Shown here one piece after another: positions 1 through 10,204 of a stretch of 64,000 bases of DNA (its first letter is position 1; the number at the start of each line of letters is the position of its first letter). Made by a program: the position numbers and the translations under genes. The stretch is from Scilla litardierei. Its lineage: Eukaryota > Streptophyta > Magnoliopsida > Asparagales > Asparagaceae. Below the pieces are notes generated by a model. It searched no databases, was not told where the DNA came from, and was given only the letters and a program-made list of their open reading frames with translations. Location: contig CM061142.1 of assembly GCA_030789695.1 (NCBI GenBank), positions 145,671,637 through 145,735,636 of the forward strand. The letters run 5' to 3'.

Positions 1-241
1 AAAAAAAGTAAGTCATATTATATTGAGAAAGTCCAAAAACCTTAAATCAAATTTTACGCCTAGAGGTAAGCATGGATATGGTACACTGAAGACAAGATCC
101 AGTTCTTTGACATATTTGATTGAGAAAAACACTAATGTACCAAGAGCCTAGACTCCTAGGTGCTCAGTGCTCACTTAAATTAAAACATGGCATTCAAACA
201 AACTCCTTGATCATAGTCAGTAGGGCCCTACAAAATTAGTC
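1..241. other. AT-rich sequence, nothing recognised
   Basis: I see no coding, RNA or repeat signal here. It lies just outside the left direct repeat of the Copia relic, so it may be flanking DNA or an eroded part of that LTR. Confidence 0.4.
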
Positions 242-856
242 ATGAAGTTTAACTGACTATGCTTCCATACTGTTTCCGTTCCCTTTTTTCCTAGTTATTG
301 GAGTTGTATCATTGCCAAAGGACTATGGAACCTTTACTGAGTTGGTTCACTACTTTAAGTTCTAACATTTTTGTAGCCATCTGTTTTATGAGCTCAGCCA
401 AGAGGCACAAAACAACAAGATCCAAGTTCATCTAACAGATTCTAATATGAATGTAGTAGATAACCAAGTCCCTTACCGGAGAGAGCATGAAACTGAATCT
501 AGTAGAGAAATTTTGTCATTTTAAAGGTTGGGTTGCTTATGAGTGCAAGCTTCTGTCTCCCTACAGGATACCTTTCTATTACCCAGTGAGGTGAAGGTGG
601 GTGGAAGAAATCATGTAGTTTTTTTCAAGAATAGGTGCAAATTAATCCTTTGTCCTGTAAGATGATTACTGCACTCGGAAATTGTGGTGACCTCTAATGC
701 ATTTAGACCCCTTAGCCAAATAAGCTGAGCAAGAGATACATGTTCTCACTTACAACTGAAAGAGGGTGAAGGGAAAATATATAGATGATTGAATAAGTTA
801 TAATGATAGTAAACTTTTAAAAAGCCTATTCACTCCGGGCTTATTTCGATCATACA
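242..856 (+). repeat. Left direct repeat, probable 5' LTR of a degenerate Copia relic
   Basis: This block recurs in the same orientation at 7045-7210, continuing at 13393-13800 after the inserted Gypsy element. Shared segments include 'tcctagttattgg', 'ttatgagctcagccaagagg', 'cttaccggagagagcatg' and 'gtaagatgattactgcactc'. It ends in 'cataca', three bases before a primer-binding-site-like sequence and about 230 bp before a Copia gag frame, which is where a 5' LTR should be. The last 60 bp have no clear match in the right copy, so the LTR reading is inferred. A segmental duplication is the alternative. Confidence 0.5.
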
Positions 857-858
857 AA

Positions 859-870
859 TGGTATCAGTGC
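859..870 (+). promoter_or_regulatory. Primer-binding-site-like sequence (tRNA-iMet type)
   Basis: TGGTATCAGTGC differs by one base from the usual plant retrotransposon primer-binding site TGGTATCAGAGC, which pairs with the 3' end of initiator tRNA-Met. It lies just after the left direct repeat and upstream of the gag remnant, where reverse transcription would be primed. Confidence 0.5.
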
Positions 871-1083
871 GCAGTGTATAGTAACTTCAAGAAATAATGG
901 ATATTTCTAATAACACTTTTGCAGAGGGACAATACACGACAATGTTGCCGTTTGCTGAAAGCCTCCGTTTGCAGCGCCAAATCCAAATAGGTTGAGAATA
1001 AGACGACTTTGCAAGTTGTCCGAAAGCAGCGAGCCCATCTCAAACAACTGCGACAGAAGCTTCAGCGACTTTGACAAGGCAAG

Positions 1084-2737
1084 CTGACATATACTTATTG
1101 GAAAGCTAGAATGAAAATTTATTTAATGTCGTTAGATTTCAATGTTTGGTATATTGTGACAAAAGGTTACTTTCCACCTAAAACTCATATAGAAAATGCT
1201 GATATTCCTAAGGCTGAAGAAAAGTGGGATATTAACGATTAAAAATTGTGTAGTTTAAATGGTAAACCTATGAATGCTATAATTTGTGACTAGATAAAAC
1301 AAAATTTAATCGTATCTCACACGTTATTACTACACAGGACATTTGGCATACTTTGAAGGTAACTCATGAAGGAACATCACAAGTCAAGGAATCCAGATTG
1401 GCTATGCTTAGTCTTGAGTACAAAGATTTTTTGCATGTCGCCTTCTGAGAGCATCAAAGACACGTATGCGAGATTTAGTAACATAGTTAACAACTCACAA
1501 GGTTGGAAAAGATATACTCTAAATTGAGCTGGTAAGAAAGATTCTACTCTAAATTGAGCTGGTAAGAAAGATTCTTCGTGTACTGCCATGAAGTTTCGAA
1601 TCTAAGCTAACAGCTATACGAAAGCCAAAGATCTAAACAAGCAGAGCATGAAAGAGCTCATTGAGAACCTGATGACCCATGAAATGGAGCTGAAAGTAAG
1701 AGAATCAAGAAATGTGTTTGAGACGAAAAATAACAATTCTCTTGCTTCCAAGGTGGATGGTGAAAATAATGAAGAACTTGATGAGGAGCAAGCAATGCTA
1801 ATTTGGGGTTTTAAAAAGTTTATCAAAACTCCAAAATGACAGCTGAAATGGCTAGATGTTTTAATCATTTTACTAAATTTATTCCTGCTAAAATCTTTGA
1901 GCATAATAATACTGATGAGATTTGTTTTAACTATATAAAGACATGTCACATCAAGTCTGACTGTCATTTGCTTGAAAAGATGAAAGAAAGTCACTTGTGA
2001 CATAGGATGATGATGGTGAAAATACTCACAAATCAAGCTTTTGCAACCATGTGCTTGGTAATAAATACCGATGAAAACATCAAAACATTGAGGTAGATTC
2101 ATATACCATGCCTGAGTTAGTAAATATTTGTGAGAATATGTTTATTGAAGTTGAAAACTTAAAGGCTAGAATAAACAGATTGAAATAAATAAATATGCAA
2201 TTGCAAGAAGAAAGTTTTAACCGGGAGGATAAAGCAGAAAATTTTGAAAAAGAAAATATCGGTTTAAAATTCACTTGATTCATTAAAAACAAATTGTGTA
2301 AGAATCTTTAATATGTGATATTTACTCCAAGTTAGAACTAAATATACATGCTTCTATGAAAAGAATAATTGAGCTAAAAAAGAAAACATTTTGAAAAATG
2401 AAAAAAACCCCAAAAGGCTTTTATTAGTCGTAACACCCTCATTGTAAACGAAAATATTTATTTGAAATCCAAATTCCATGATCTAGAGATAACCATTCAT
2501 AAATTTGCTACATGCAAAGGATCTCTTAATATGCTGTTAGGAAATCAAATGTATGGTAATAGTAGAAAAGGACTTGGATATGATAATAAATTTTTTGAGA
2601 ACCCAACATTGAATGTGAAAGTCCACAATGATACGGCTAAAGGTAGAAGTGTGTTTCCAAACTGCTTTGGATGTTATTTTCTTGGACATACTTCTAACAA
2701 CTGCATGAATATGAACATGAAAATAAAGTTTAAATAA
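1084..2737 (+). pseudogene. Degenerate Copia gag (UBN2-like) with CCHC zinc knuckle
   Basis: Fragments in several plus frames recall plant Copia Gag, the capsid/nucleocapsid protein. The N-terminal YWKARMKIYLMSLDF block is at about 1096-1140. A RLAMLSLEYKDF..SPSESIKDTYARF block is at about 1393-1480, as in UBN2-type gag. A stretch with ELIENLMTHEMELKVRES and DEEQAMLIWGFKKFIK lies at 1654-1827. A zinc knuckle CFGCYFLGHTSNNC (CX2CX4HX4C) is at about 2662-2703. Stops and frame changes separate the blocks, so no full protein can be made. No protease, integrase or RT follows, so the pol region is deleted or unrecognisable. Confidence 0.75.
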
Positions 2738-3858
2738 ATTTTGGTTCCTAAAGGAACATCTACTCATCTTCATGGACCTATTTGGATGCCAAGGTCACAC
2801 ATGTCTTCGTCTTGATTTGGGTATCATTAAAAAATAATTTGGTATAAGAATACATATTCGTTTGTATGTATATATATACATATATATCATTTGAAAATCA
2901 AAAAGGTTGGGTTATTTTTTTTGCTTCCTTTAAATTGAATGTTTGATGGTTTACATACTCATGTCAAGGCCTAGTATTATGTTTTTGTTAATATATTGAC
3001 ATGTTTGACTTTCATGACTATCAGAAATAATGTAACCATACTTTTCTATATTCATACATCTCCTCACTTTACTCAAAAACATCTTTTCAGTGTATATAGT
3101 GGTCATGTGAACATGAAATATAGGCGTACTGGTAGAAGATGATGTGATTACTTAAACGATATGTCATGTCACCGCTATAAATGAAAATATGCGAAAGTTA
3201 AAAAAAACAAAAACAAACAAGGGGGGCAGTATAGCTATGCATGAAATATGGATGAAGTTTATAGTGTAACATTACCCGAGAATATACGGCCTTCACTAAA
3301 GTAAATATTCTTTAGAGTATGTGTTTTTATTTCTCATGCAATGACACCCTTTGTCTAAGTATCATATATGCCAATGCATGAGTACTGGTACATTGAGCTC
3401 TTTCAAAAGAGTTGGGGACAAACAATTCTTATATAAGTACATAGTTCACAATATTTGCCTGGACTGTAGTTTGTCCTTTGGTGGTCTTTTCATATTGCAC
3501 TCCCCTTTACATTTTTTAACACGTTCTGCAAATGCGGAGATGTTACTCTAGTTATGTATTCTTACTTTATATTCTGTTCTTCATGATTCTCCTCATGCTC
3601 ATTATGTTTCATGTTTTCTAATGCTGGCTACTTTATATGTATGCTCTGTGTCATATGTTCTATTAATGAAAACAAAAGGGAGAGAGAGTGTGTGTGTGAA
3701 TTGGATGCTTCTATATATATGGGGACTGTTATTTAGGGTAGCTTATGTTACACTTTCAATGTGTGTTTGATATAGTGGGACTGTGGGAGTATGTTAATCT
3801 TTTGCATGTCAAATATTTTGAATCTTGTGTTCTTGAACAATTCTATTTTTTGGTTTGT
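2738..3858. other. AT-rich remnant between gag relic and PPT-like site
   Basis: No coding similarity is seen. It contains a short TA-rich run near 2870-2888 and a GA/TG-rich run near 3680-3700. By position it is what remains of the Copia pol interval after a large deletion. Confidence 0.4.
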
Positions 3859-3863
3859 TCTCA

Positions 3864-3880
3864 TCAAAAGGGTGAGATTA
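3864..3880 (+). promoter_or_regulatory. Polypurine-tract-like site
   Basis: TCAAAAGGGTGAGATTA resembles Copia polypurine tracts (AAAGGGGGAGATTG type) that prime plus-strand DNA synthesis. It lies directly against the outer end of the left inverted-repeat arm, so that arm may be derived from a Copia LTR. Confidence 0.4.
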
Positions 3881-5240
3881 TTGAGTATAACATTCGATGA
3901 GCTCTTATTTATTTGATGTGAACAAACCCTCTGCTAAACTTTTTGATGTGTTTGCTCTATGTTGTGCAGGTTATCACATGTCTTCTCTACAATTCCTCAT
4001 TTCCAAGATAGTGTTTCACATGACAAAAGGAAATGTCAAATGGGTTTTCATGCAAATGAACATGAACATAATCATCAAAAGATTTTCTTTAAATATCAGA
4101 AAAAGTATATCATATTTGATACCATTTCGAAGAGCTCGACGGGACGAATCCAAATGTATCAAAAACACACTAATCAGAATTCGAGACAATGTGATAAATG
4201 ATTTTAAAGTTTGAAATATATTTAATTAATTGACGGGGCCTCTTTGATAGTCAATGGGGAAAGAGTTCTTACTTTAGCCGTGAACAATTTTTCATGTGGC
4301 CATGAGTTATCAAGGATGGAGACACATTTCTTTATTCTACCATGAAGAAATTCAACCATCCTGCAAACAAATGTTAAACCATTCAAAGATGGACCATGTT
4401 TCCAAATGAAGCTTCACCTTACCGTGTACATTCTATCAAAGAGTGAAAAAAATTAATTTGCACTTGTATTTCTTCATTTGGTCAAATACATTCAAAGACA
4501 AGGAGATGACAAGGATATCTTGCTTTGGCCGAATTATTTTGAAGACAACTCCATTCAAATCAATGGGACAAGCTTTAAAGAAGGGCCATGAGTATTCATT
4601 CAACCCAAGGATGTCTTCGTTCTTTATTTTGTCCGTGAGCAATCTTTCCTTGGCCATTCAAAACAATGCCCACACCAAACATCTTTTGCCTAGCCATAAC
4701 AAAACCAATTCAGCATTTCATTCATTTATTCATTCTAATGGTTTCATTTCCATTGACTTGGTTTCATTCATTCTAATCTTACATCCTCTCTTAGCCATGG
4801 GAATCATGCACAAGGGAACAAGAAAGAAACACGAAGGGGACAAAAGAGTAGCATGCATTCAAAACTAAGTTCATGCAATGAAACTTTTTCTCTAGGTCGG
4901 CATACAAGGCCATGGGAGTCATGCGCACAAGGACAACAAAGGAGCGTCAAATGAAAAACAAATCAAGTGTTTCTCTCCTCATTAGCCGAATTCTTCAAGG
5001 ATTTTCACGCATGGCCGGTCAAACTCACATGTACAAACACAATTTCAACTTCCTCATCTTATCCATATTTAAGGATGGGCTTGCAGATAGAGAGAACACA
5101 ACACATACAACACAAGTATACCTAAGAAGAGAAAATGAATGAATAAGGAGTTGAGCCTAGAGACAAACCTGAAAGCCAAATCCAATCTTGGTCTCCAGCT
5201 CAACGACAGCCACTTCGTATTAGCACAACATGGATACTTT
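3878..5240 (+). repeat. Long inverted repeat, left arm
   Basis: This 1.36-kb arm matches the reverse complement of 5640-6992 along its whole length, with point differences and small indels. Anchors are GAGTATAACAT..CGATGAG at the outer end, TGATGTGAACAAACC, TGGTTTCATTTCCATTGA near 4739, GGCATACAAGGCCATGGGA near 4898, and the inner end GGTCTCCAGCTCAACGACAG near 5191. Open frames inside it (for example 4443-4868) show no family resemblance and I treat them as chance. Confidence 0.85.
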
Positions 5241-5639
5241 GAGAATTTCTAAACTCTTATTATTTTAGCAATTTCTATTTGTGTTGATACGGTAATTATT
5301 TTTTTATTACCTTTGGGATTGTGCAGATTATTGCGGATAGTAATTTGTAGTTGGAATTATTTTTAAAATCAGAATAGTATAATGGCGATAAACCATCATA
5401 TTGTTCAGGTATTAAGCAATAGTGGTGGATGGCAAATCTTACGGGTTGTAAATGGATTCTAGTAAATAATTTTGATTGCAAGGAGTAGGCAAGGGGGCCG
5501 AACATGGATAAATATTTTGTTCCTTACTTTAAAATTTTACATCTATGAATTACTGTGGTCTGTGGTAAATTAGAATTAATTATTGTGATGAAAATTGGTC
5601 CGTGGTAAATTAGAAATAAATTATCGTTGTAAAATTTAT
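5241..5639. other. Spacer (loop) of the long inverted repeat
   Basis: About 400 bp of AT-rich sequence separates the arms. No gene is seen. If the locus is transcribed across both arms this would be the loop of a hairpin RNA. Confidence 0.6.
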
Positions 5640-6992
5640 TTAAGTATCCCTGTTGTGCTGATACGAAGTGGCTGTTGTTGAGCTAGAGACCGACATTGGA
5701 TTTGGCTTTCAACTTTGTCTCATGGCTCAACTCCTTATTCCTACAGTTTCTCTTCTTGGGTATATTTGTGTTTGGTGTGTTGTGTTCTCTCCGTCCGCAA
5801 GTCCTTCCTTAAATAGGGCTAAGATAAGCGAGTTAAAATTGTCTTTGTACATGTGATTTTGGTCGGTCATGAGTGAAAACTCTTAAAGAATTCGGCCAAG
5901 GAGAAGAGAAACACTTGAGTTCTTTTTTTCCTTTGGCTCTCCTTTGTTGTCCTTATGCGCATGACTCCCATGGCCTTGTATCTCGGCCAAGAGAAAAAGT
6001 TTCTGAACTTAGCTTTGAACGTATGTCACTCCTTTGTCCCATTCGTGTTTCCTCCTTGTTTCCTTGTGTATGATTTCCACGCCAAGAGAAGTAAGATTGG
6101 ACTAAATGAAACCAAGTCAATGGCAATGAAACACTTGAAATGAATAAATGAATGAGATACGGAATGGCTTTGTCATGACTAGACAAAAGATGTTTGGTGA
6201 ATGCATTGTTTTGAATGGTCAAGGAAAGATTGCTCACCGGCAAAACAAAGAATGAAGACATCTTTGCTTTGAATAAATGCTTACGGGCCCTTCTTTAAAT
6301 CTTGTCACATTGGTTTGAATGGAGTTTGTATTCAAAATAATTCAGCCAAATCAAGATCTCCTTGTCATCTTATTGTCTTTGAATGCATTCGGCCAAATGA
6401 AAAAACACAAGTGCGAATTAATTTTTTCCTTCCTTATATGAATGTACGCGACAATGTGAAGCTTCATTTGGAAACATGGTCCATCTTTGAATAGTTTAAC
6501 ATTTGTTTGAAAGATGTTTGAATGTCTTTATGATAGAATAAAAAAGTGTGTCTCCATCCTGGACAACTCATGGCCACATGAAAAATTGCTCACGAATAAA
6601 GCAAGAACTCTTTCCACATTGGCTATCAAAAAGGTCCTACCAATTAATTAAATATATCTCAAACATTAAAATCATTTATCTCCTTATCCCGAACTCCGAT
6701 TAGTGTGTTCTTGATACCGTTAAATTCGTATTGTCGAGCTCTTTGAAATGGTATCACATATGATCTACTTTTTCTGACATTTAAAGAAAAAATTTTGATG
6801 ATCATGTTGATGTCCATTTGCAGGAAACCCAATTTTTCATCTCTTTTTGTCATGTGTAACACTATCATGGAAATGGAAAATTGTAAAGGAGACATGTGAT
6901 AATCTGCATAACACTGAGCAAATGCATCACAAATTTCAGCAAGGTTTGTTCACATCAAACAAGAACTCATCGGATGTTATACTCGACAATAA
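5640..6992 (-). repeat. Long inverted repeat, right arm
   Basis: Reverse-complement partner of 3878-5240. The outer end 'cggatgttatactcg' mirrors the left 'gagtataacattcgatg'. The inner end 'cgaagtggctgttgttgag' mirrors the left 'ctcaacgacagccacttcg'. Visible divergence between the arms shows the structure is not very recent. Confidence 0.85.
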
Positions 6993-7044
6993 CAAATTAT
7001 TGCTAAGGGAATCTAAGGAGATTACACAAAAGGGAGTAAAACTT

Positions 7045-7210
7045 TATGATCCCTGATATTCTTCCATATTGTGTCATTTTCCCCTTTTTTTTCCTAGTTA
7101 TTGGGGTTGTATCATTGCCAAATGACTGGGGAAGCTTTCATTGAGTTGGTTTACAACTTTAAGATCTAATATTTTTGTAGCCATTTGTTTTATGAGCTCA
7201 GCCAAGAGGC
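7045..7210 (+). repeat. Right direct repeat of Copia relic, first part
   Basis: Homologous to about 260-410 ('tcctagttattggggttgtatc', 'tagccatttgttttatgagc'). It is cut at 7210 by the chromovirus insertion and resumes at 13393. A PPT-like purine run (CAAAAGGGAGTAAAAC, near 7026-7041) lies just to its left, as expected for a 3' LTR. Confidence 0.55.
7206..7210. repeat. Target-site duplication (gaggc), left
   Basis: gaggc at 7206-7210 is repeated at 13393-13397 directly outside the two LTRs. It is the 5-bp duplication made by integrase and fixes the element ends. Confidence 0.95.
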
Positions 7211-7624
7211 TGATGGGCCTGGGCCCAAACCCATGCGGGTTTACACCCGCCGGCCCAGGCCAGCCGCCACACCCCCCCTTTAGCCGACCCCTTGCCGCAC
7301 CCTCTTTTTTGTACTTGCCCTAGCCGAGTCCTTCTTGGAGTAGGACTCCCCCTCCCAAGCCGAGTCCTCCTTGGAGTAGGATTAGCCGGCCTAGTCCTAC
7401 TTGGTTTAGGATTGTCATAGTTTCTATTATAAATAGGGGGTAGCCTTCTCTTATTTTCTCATGCTTAATATTGGAATATTTCTATTGAGCATCCATTAGG
7501 AGTAGACGAGTGCAGACGTCCTCTAGGCGTCTTGGGAGGAGGGCACACCACTTTTGTGTCCAATTATCTTTTTATTTTGCTAGTTATTTTCTAATAAAAA
7601 TTCCATCTTTGTTAGTTCCTAACA
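7211..7624 (+). repeat. 5' LTR of the chromovirus (414 bp)
   Basis: Begins TGATGGGCCTGG and ends CCTAACA (TG...CA). It matches 12979-13392 except at about four bases (in TTCTTGGAGTAGG, GTGCAGACG, ACCACTTTTG and TTGCTAG). It contains the TATA-like promoter at 7425-7436, and AATAAA near 7602 may act as a poly(A) signal. Confidence 0.95.
7425..7436 (+). promoter_or_regulatory. TATA box in chromovirus 5' LTR
   Basis: TATTATAAATAG is followed by a G run, and leaves about 190 bp of R/U5 before the LTR end. The same site in the 3' LTR is at 13193-13204. Expected to start the genomic RNA. Confidence 0.7.
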
Positions 7625-7627
7625 ATT

Positions 7628-7639
7628 TGGTATCAGAGC
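7628..7639 (+). promoter_or_regulatory. Primer-binding site, tRNA-iMet
   Basis: TGGTATCAGAGC, three bases after the 5' LTR, is the canonical plant initiator-tRNA-Met complement. Confidence 0.95.
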
Positions 7640-7651
7640 ACGTGACGATTC

Positions 7652-8159
7652 ATGGCGGCTTCCACAAGATCGCAAGACAAATTTGAGGCGTTGAAGGCAA
7701 AATTCACGGGCGAGATCGAGGCGATCAAAAAGTCATTGGCGGGGAACGACGAATCCATGGCCAAGTTGACTACTTCCATCTCCCAATTGGCGTCAAATCA
7801 AGCAAAACACGACGACCAATTCGCGCAATTGATGGGTGCCTTGAATCAATTAGCAACAAACCCTAAAGGCGAAGGAAACCCTAACCCATCACCAAAGACG
7901 GCACCTTTGAAGAAGGAGAAGGAGAAAGAAGAGATTTTTTCCCAAAATCAACCCTACTTCGTGGAGGAGTTGGACGAGGACGACACCGAGGAGCCATGGA
8001 GGGACGACTACCGCGAGGAGGTGCGGCGGAGGGCGGTACAAAGCCAAAGAGAGGCCGGAGGACCTAGCCGCGCGACAAGGGGGACTCACGGCATGGGAGA
8101 AGGAAGATCAGCCCCCCACGGCACGTGGGGGGGGTCGACCAGCTGCGGAAGGGGACCCG

Positions 8160-8196
<37 letters not shown>

Positions 8197-10204
8197 CCGC
8201 CACCTGCGGGCTCAGGCAGGGGCGGCGGGACCCTGCCTGGGCCCGCCAGGCTCCGGCGACCCTGCCGGAAGGCCGGCAAGGTCCGCCGACCTTCCAGGGA
8301 GGGCCCAGGGGCCCGCCGAGCCTGGCCGAAGGCCGGCAGGCCCCTGTGGGTTTGCGACAGGGCAGAAACCCCCCCGGCAGCCGCAGGAGGGGGGCGAGGG
8401 CTTCGGACAGCAGGATAGGGGGTTTTTGAGCCCCCGGGCAGCGGACCACGACGACGGGAGGCCGCGGACAGATTTCGGGAGACTTTTGTGATCCTCCAGG
8501 GCACCGACCAACACTTGATGATCCTTTCTACGGCCATGGACGCGGGAGAGGCTATTACTCCGACGGAAGGAGTGGATATGAGGCAGAGTTCGGCGATGAC
8601 GCCGGATGGGACGACTTTGAGGGGCGTTGCGGAGGTCACCAGGGAGACTACGGGAGTCACGGAGGCGGGCCACCCCGGCACTACGAGACACTGGAGGAGA
8701 GGCGTCAGCACTACTGTCCGCCGCCCAGACAGGAGGGGAGACCCGAGCAAGGGCGTTTTGGAGGAGATTGTCGCGTCCGGAAGCTGAAGATGCCGCTATT
8801 TTCCGGAGAGGACCCACACGCCTGGTTATTTACCGCAGAGAGATACTTCACGGCCCACCACATGACCGAGGCCCAGAAGCTGGAGGCGGCAGCGATCTGC
8901 ATGGAGGGTCGTGCTTTGGGATGGTTCCAGTAGAGGGAGAGGCGACAGCCGGTGAGGAGCTGGGAGGAGCTGAAGGATATGGTGCTGTAGAAGTTTAGAG
9001 ACCCCCGGCTGGGAAACTTGCACGAGCAGCTTTACGCCCTCAGGCAGGAGGGGTCGGTACGGGATTACATCGAGAGGTTCGAGACACTGGCCGGGCGAGT
9101 GCATGGCGTCTCAGACGAGTCACTGGAGGGAACCTTTCTGAAAGGGTTGCGCCCCAGCCTGCGCGCAGCAGTGAGACCCTACAAGCCTAAGGGGCTTTCG
9201 GAGGTCATAGAGATGGCACAGATGGTTGAGGATGCGCAGACCGAGGACAGGCGTGTCCGGAGCAGTTTCAGTAGTCAGACAGCGAGAGGCGGTCCGTCTG
9301 GGACGGGAGGAGCTGGCACCTCGGCAGGGGTGGGGCAGGCGAACCGGGAGAAGGCGGGGGAGAAGAGTAGCACACCACTACCTGGATGGCAGTTCAGACG
9401 CATGACGGGCGCAGAGATGAGGGACAAGAGACAGAAGGGCTTATGCTTCCGGTGCGATGAAAGATTCTCACCAGGCCATAGATGCGCAGGGCGCAAACTC
9501 CAGGTGATCCTACTGGAGGACGACGAGGGCGAGTCTGATATCGAGGAAGAGACCGCTGCGGCAGAGGATGAGCTTGAGGGCCAGCAGTTGGACGTGACGG
9601 AGGTGTCCCTCAATTCCATGATAGGGTTCACACCAAATCATACCATGAAGATGAGGGGAGAGGTCGGAGACCAGGAGGTGACGGTGCTGATCGACAGTGG
9701 GGCCACCCACAATTTTATTTCCAGGAGGGTGGTGACACAGCTGGGCCTTCAGCTGACAGATTGCGGCAGTTTTAGCGTGATGATGGGGACGGGGAAGAAG
9801 GAGAGCAGCCGTGGAGTTTGCCGGGGTTTGGTTCTGACCATGCAGGGGATACAGATTATTGCAGACTTTTTACCTCTAGACCTTGGGAGCACCGACGTTA
9901 TCCTCGGCATGACTTGGCTCCAGACTCTGGGGGAGATGACCATTAACTGGAAACTACTACGGATGAAGTTTCAGGAGGCCGGGCGAGCGGTGATACTACA
10001 GGGAGACCCCAGCCTCTGCAGGGCATTAGTCTCTCTGAAGACCATGGTTAGGACCATTCAGACGGAGGGTGGCGGATATTTAGTGGAGCTGTACTCGCTG
10101 ACCAGGGAGGGAGGAGCCGAGGCCAGTTCCGAGCAGCCCATTCCGAGGGAGGTTCAGCAGTTGATGGAGCAGTTTGAGGAGATATTCCAGGAGCCTCGGG
10201 ACTT
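7652..10204 (+). pseudogene. Chromovirus gag-protease, disrupted
   Basis: Encodes structural Gag and aspartic protease. The start at 7652 follows the PBS and opens an acidic, coiled-coil-prone N-terminus. The frame changes across the 36-C run at 8160-8195. The later frame holds a Gly/Tyr-rich linker (8514-8700) and the Retrotrans_gag domain (KMPLFSGEDPHAWLFTAERYF from about 8787). That domain is interrupted by TAG at 8931-8933 and 8988-8990. From 9018 the frame is open: rest of capsid, knuckle CFRCDERFSPGHRC near 9447-9488, protease active site LIDSGATHNF near 9690, and ILGMTWL near 9900. Both stops fit single transitions. The copy cannot make full Gag. Confidence 0.9.
8160..8195 (+). repeat. 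36-base poly-C homopolymer inside gag
   Basis: An uninterrupted C run encoding proline. The N-terminal frame before it (frame of 7652) differs from the capsid frame after it (frame of 9018), so its length or a neighbouring indel has broken gag. Such runs are also prone to sequencing error. Confidence 0.9.

Noticed and set aside
3878..5240. Left inverted-repeat arm as the 3' LTR of the Copia relic
   Set aside because: It does not match the sequence in front of the PBS at 859, so it cannot be the LTR partner; the 242-856 block matches 7045-13800 instead.
8064..8817. Minus-strand ORFs opposite the gag linker (up to 228 codons)
   Set aside because: Poly-Gly opposite the poly-C run; shadows of the gag reading frame.
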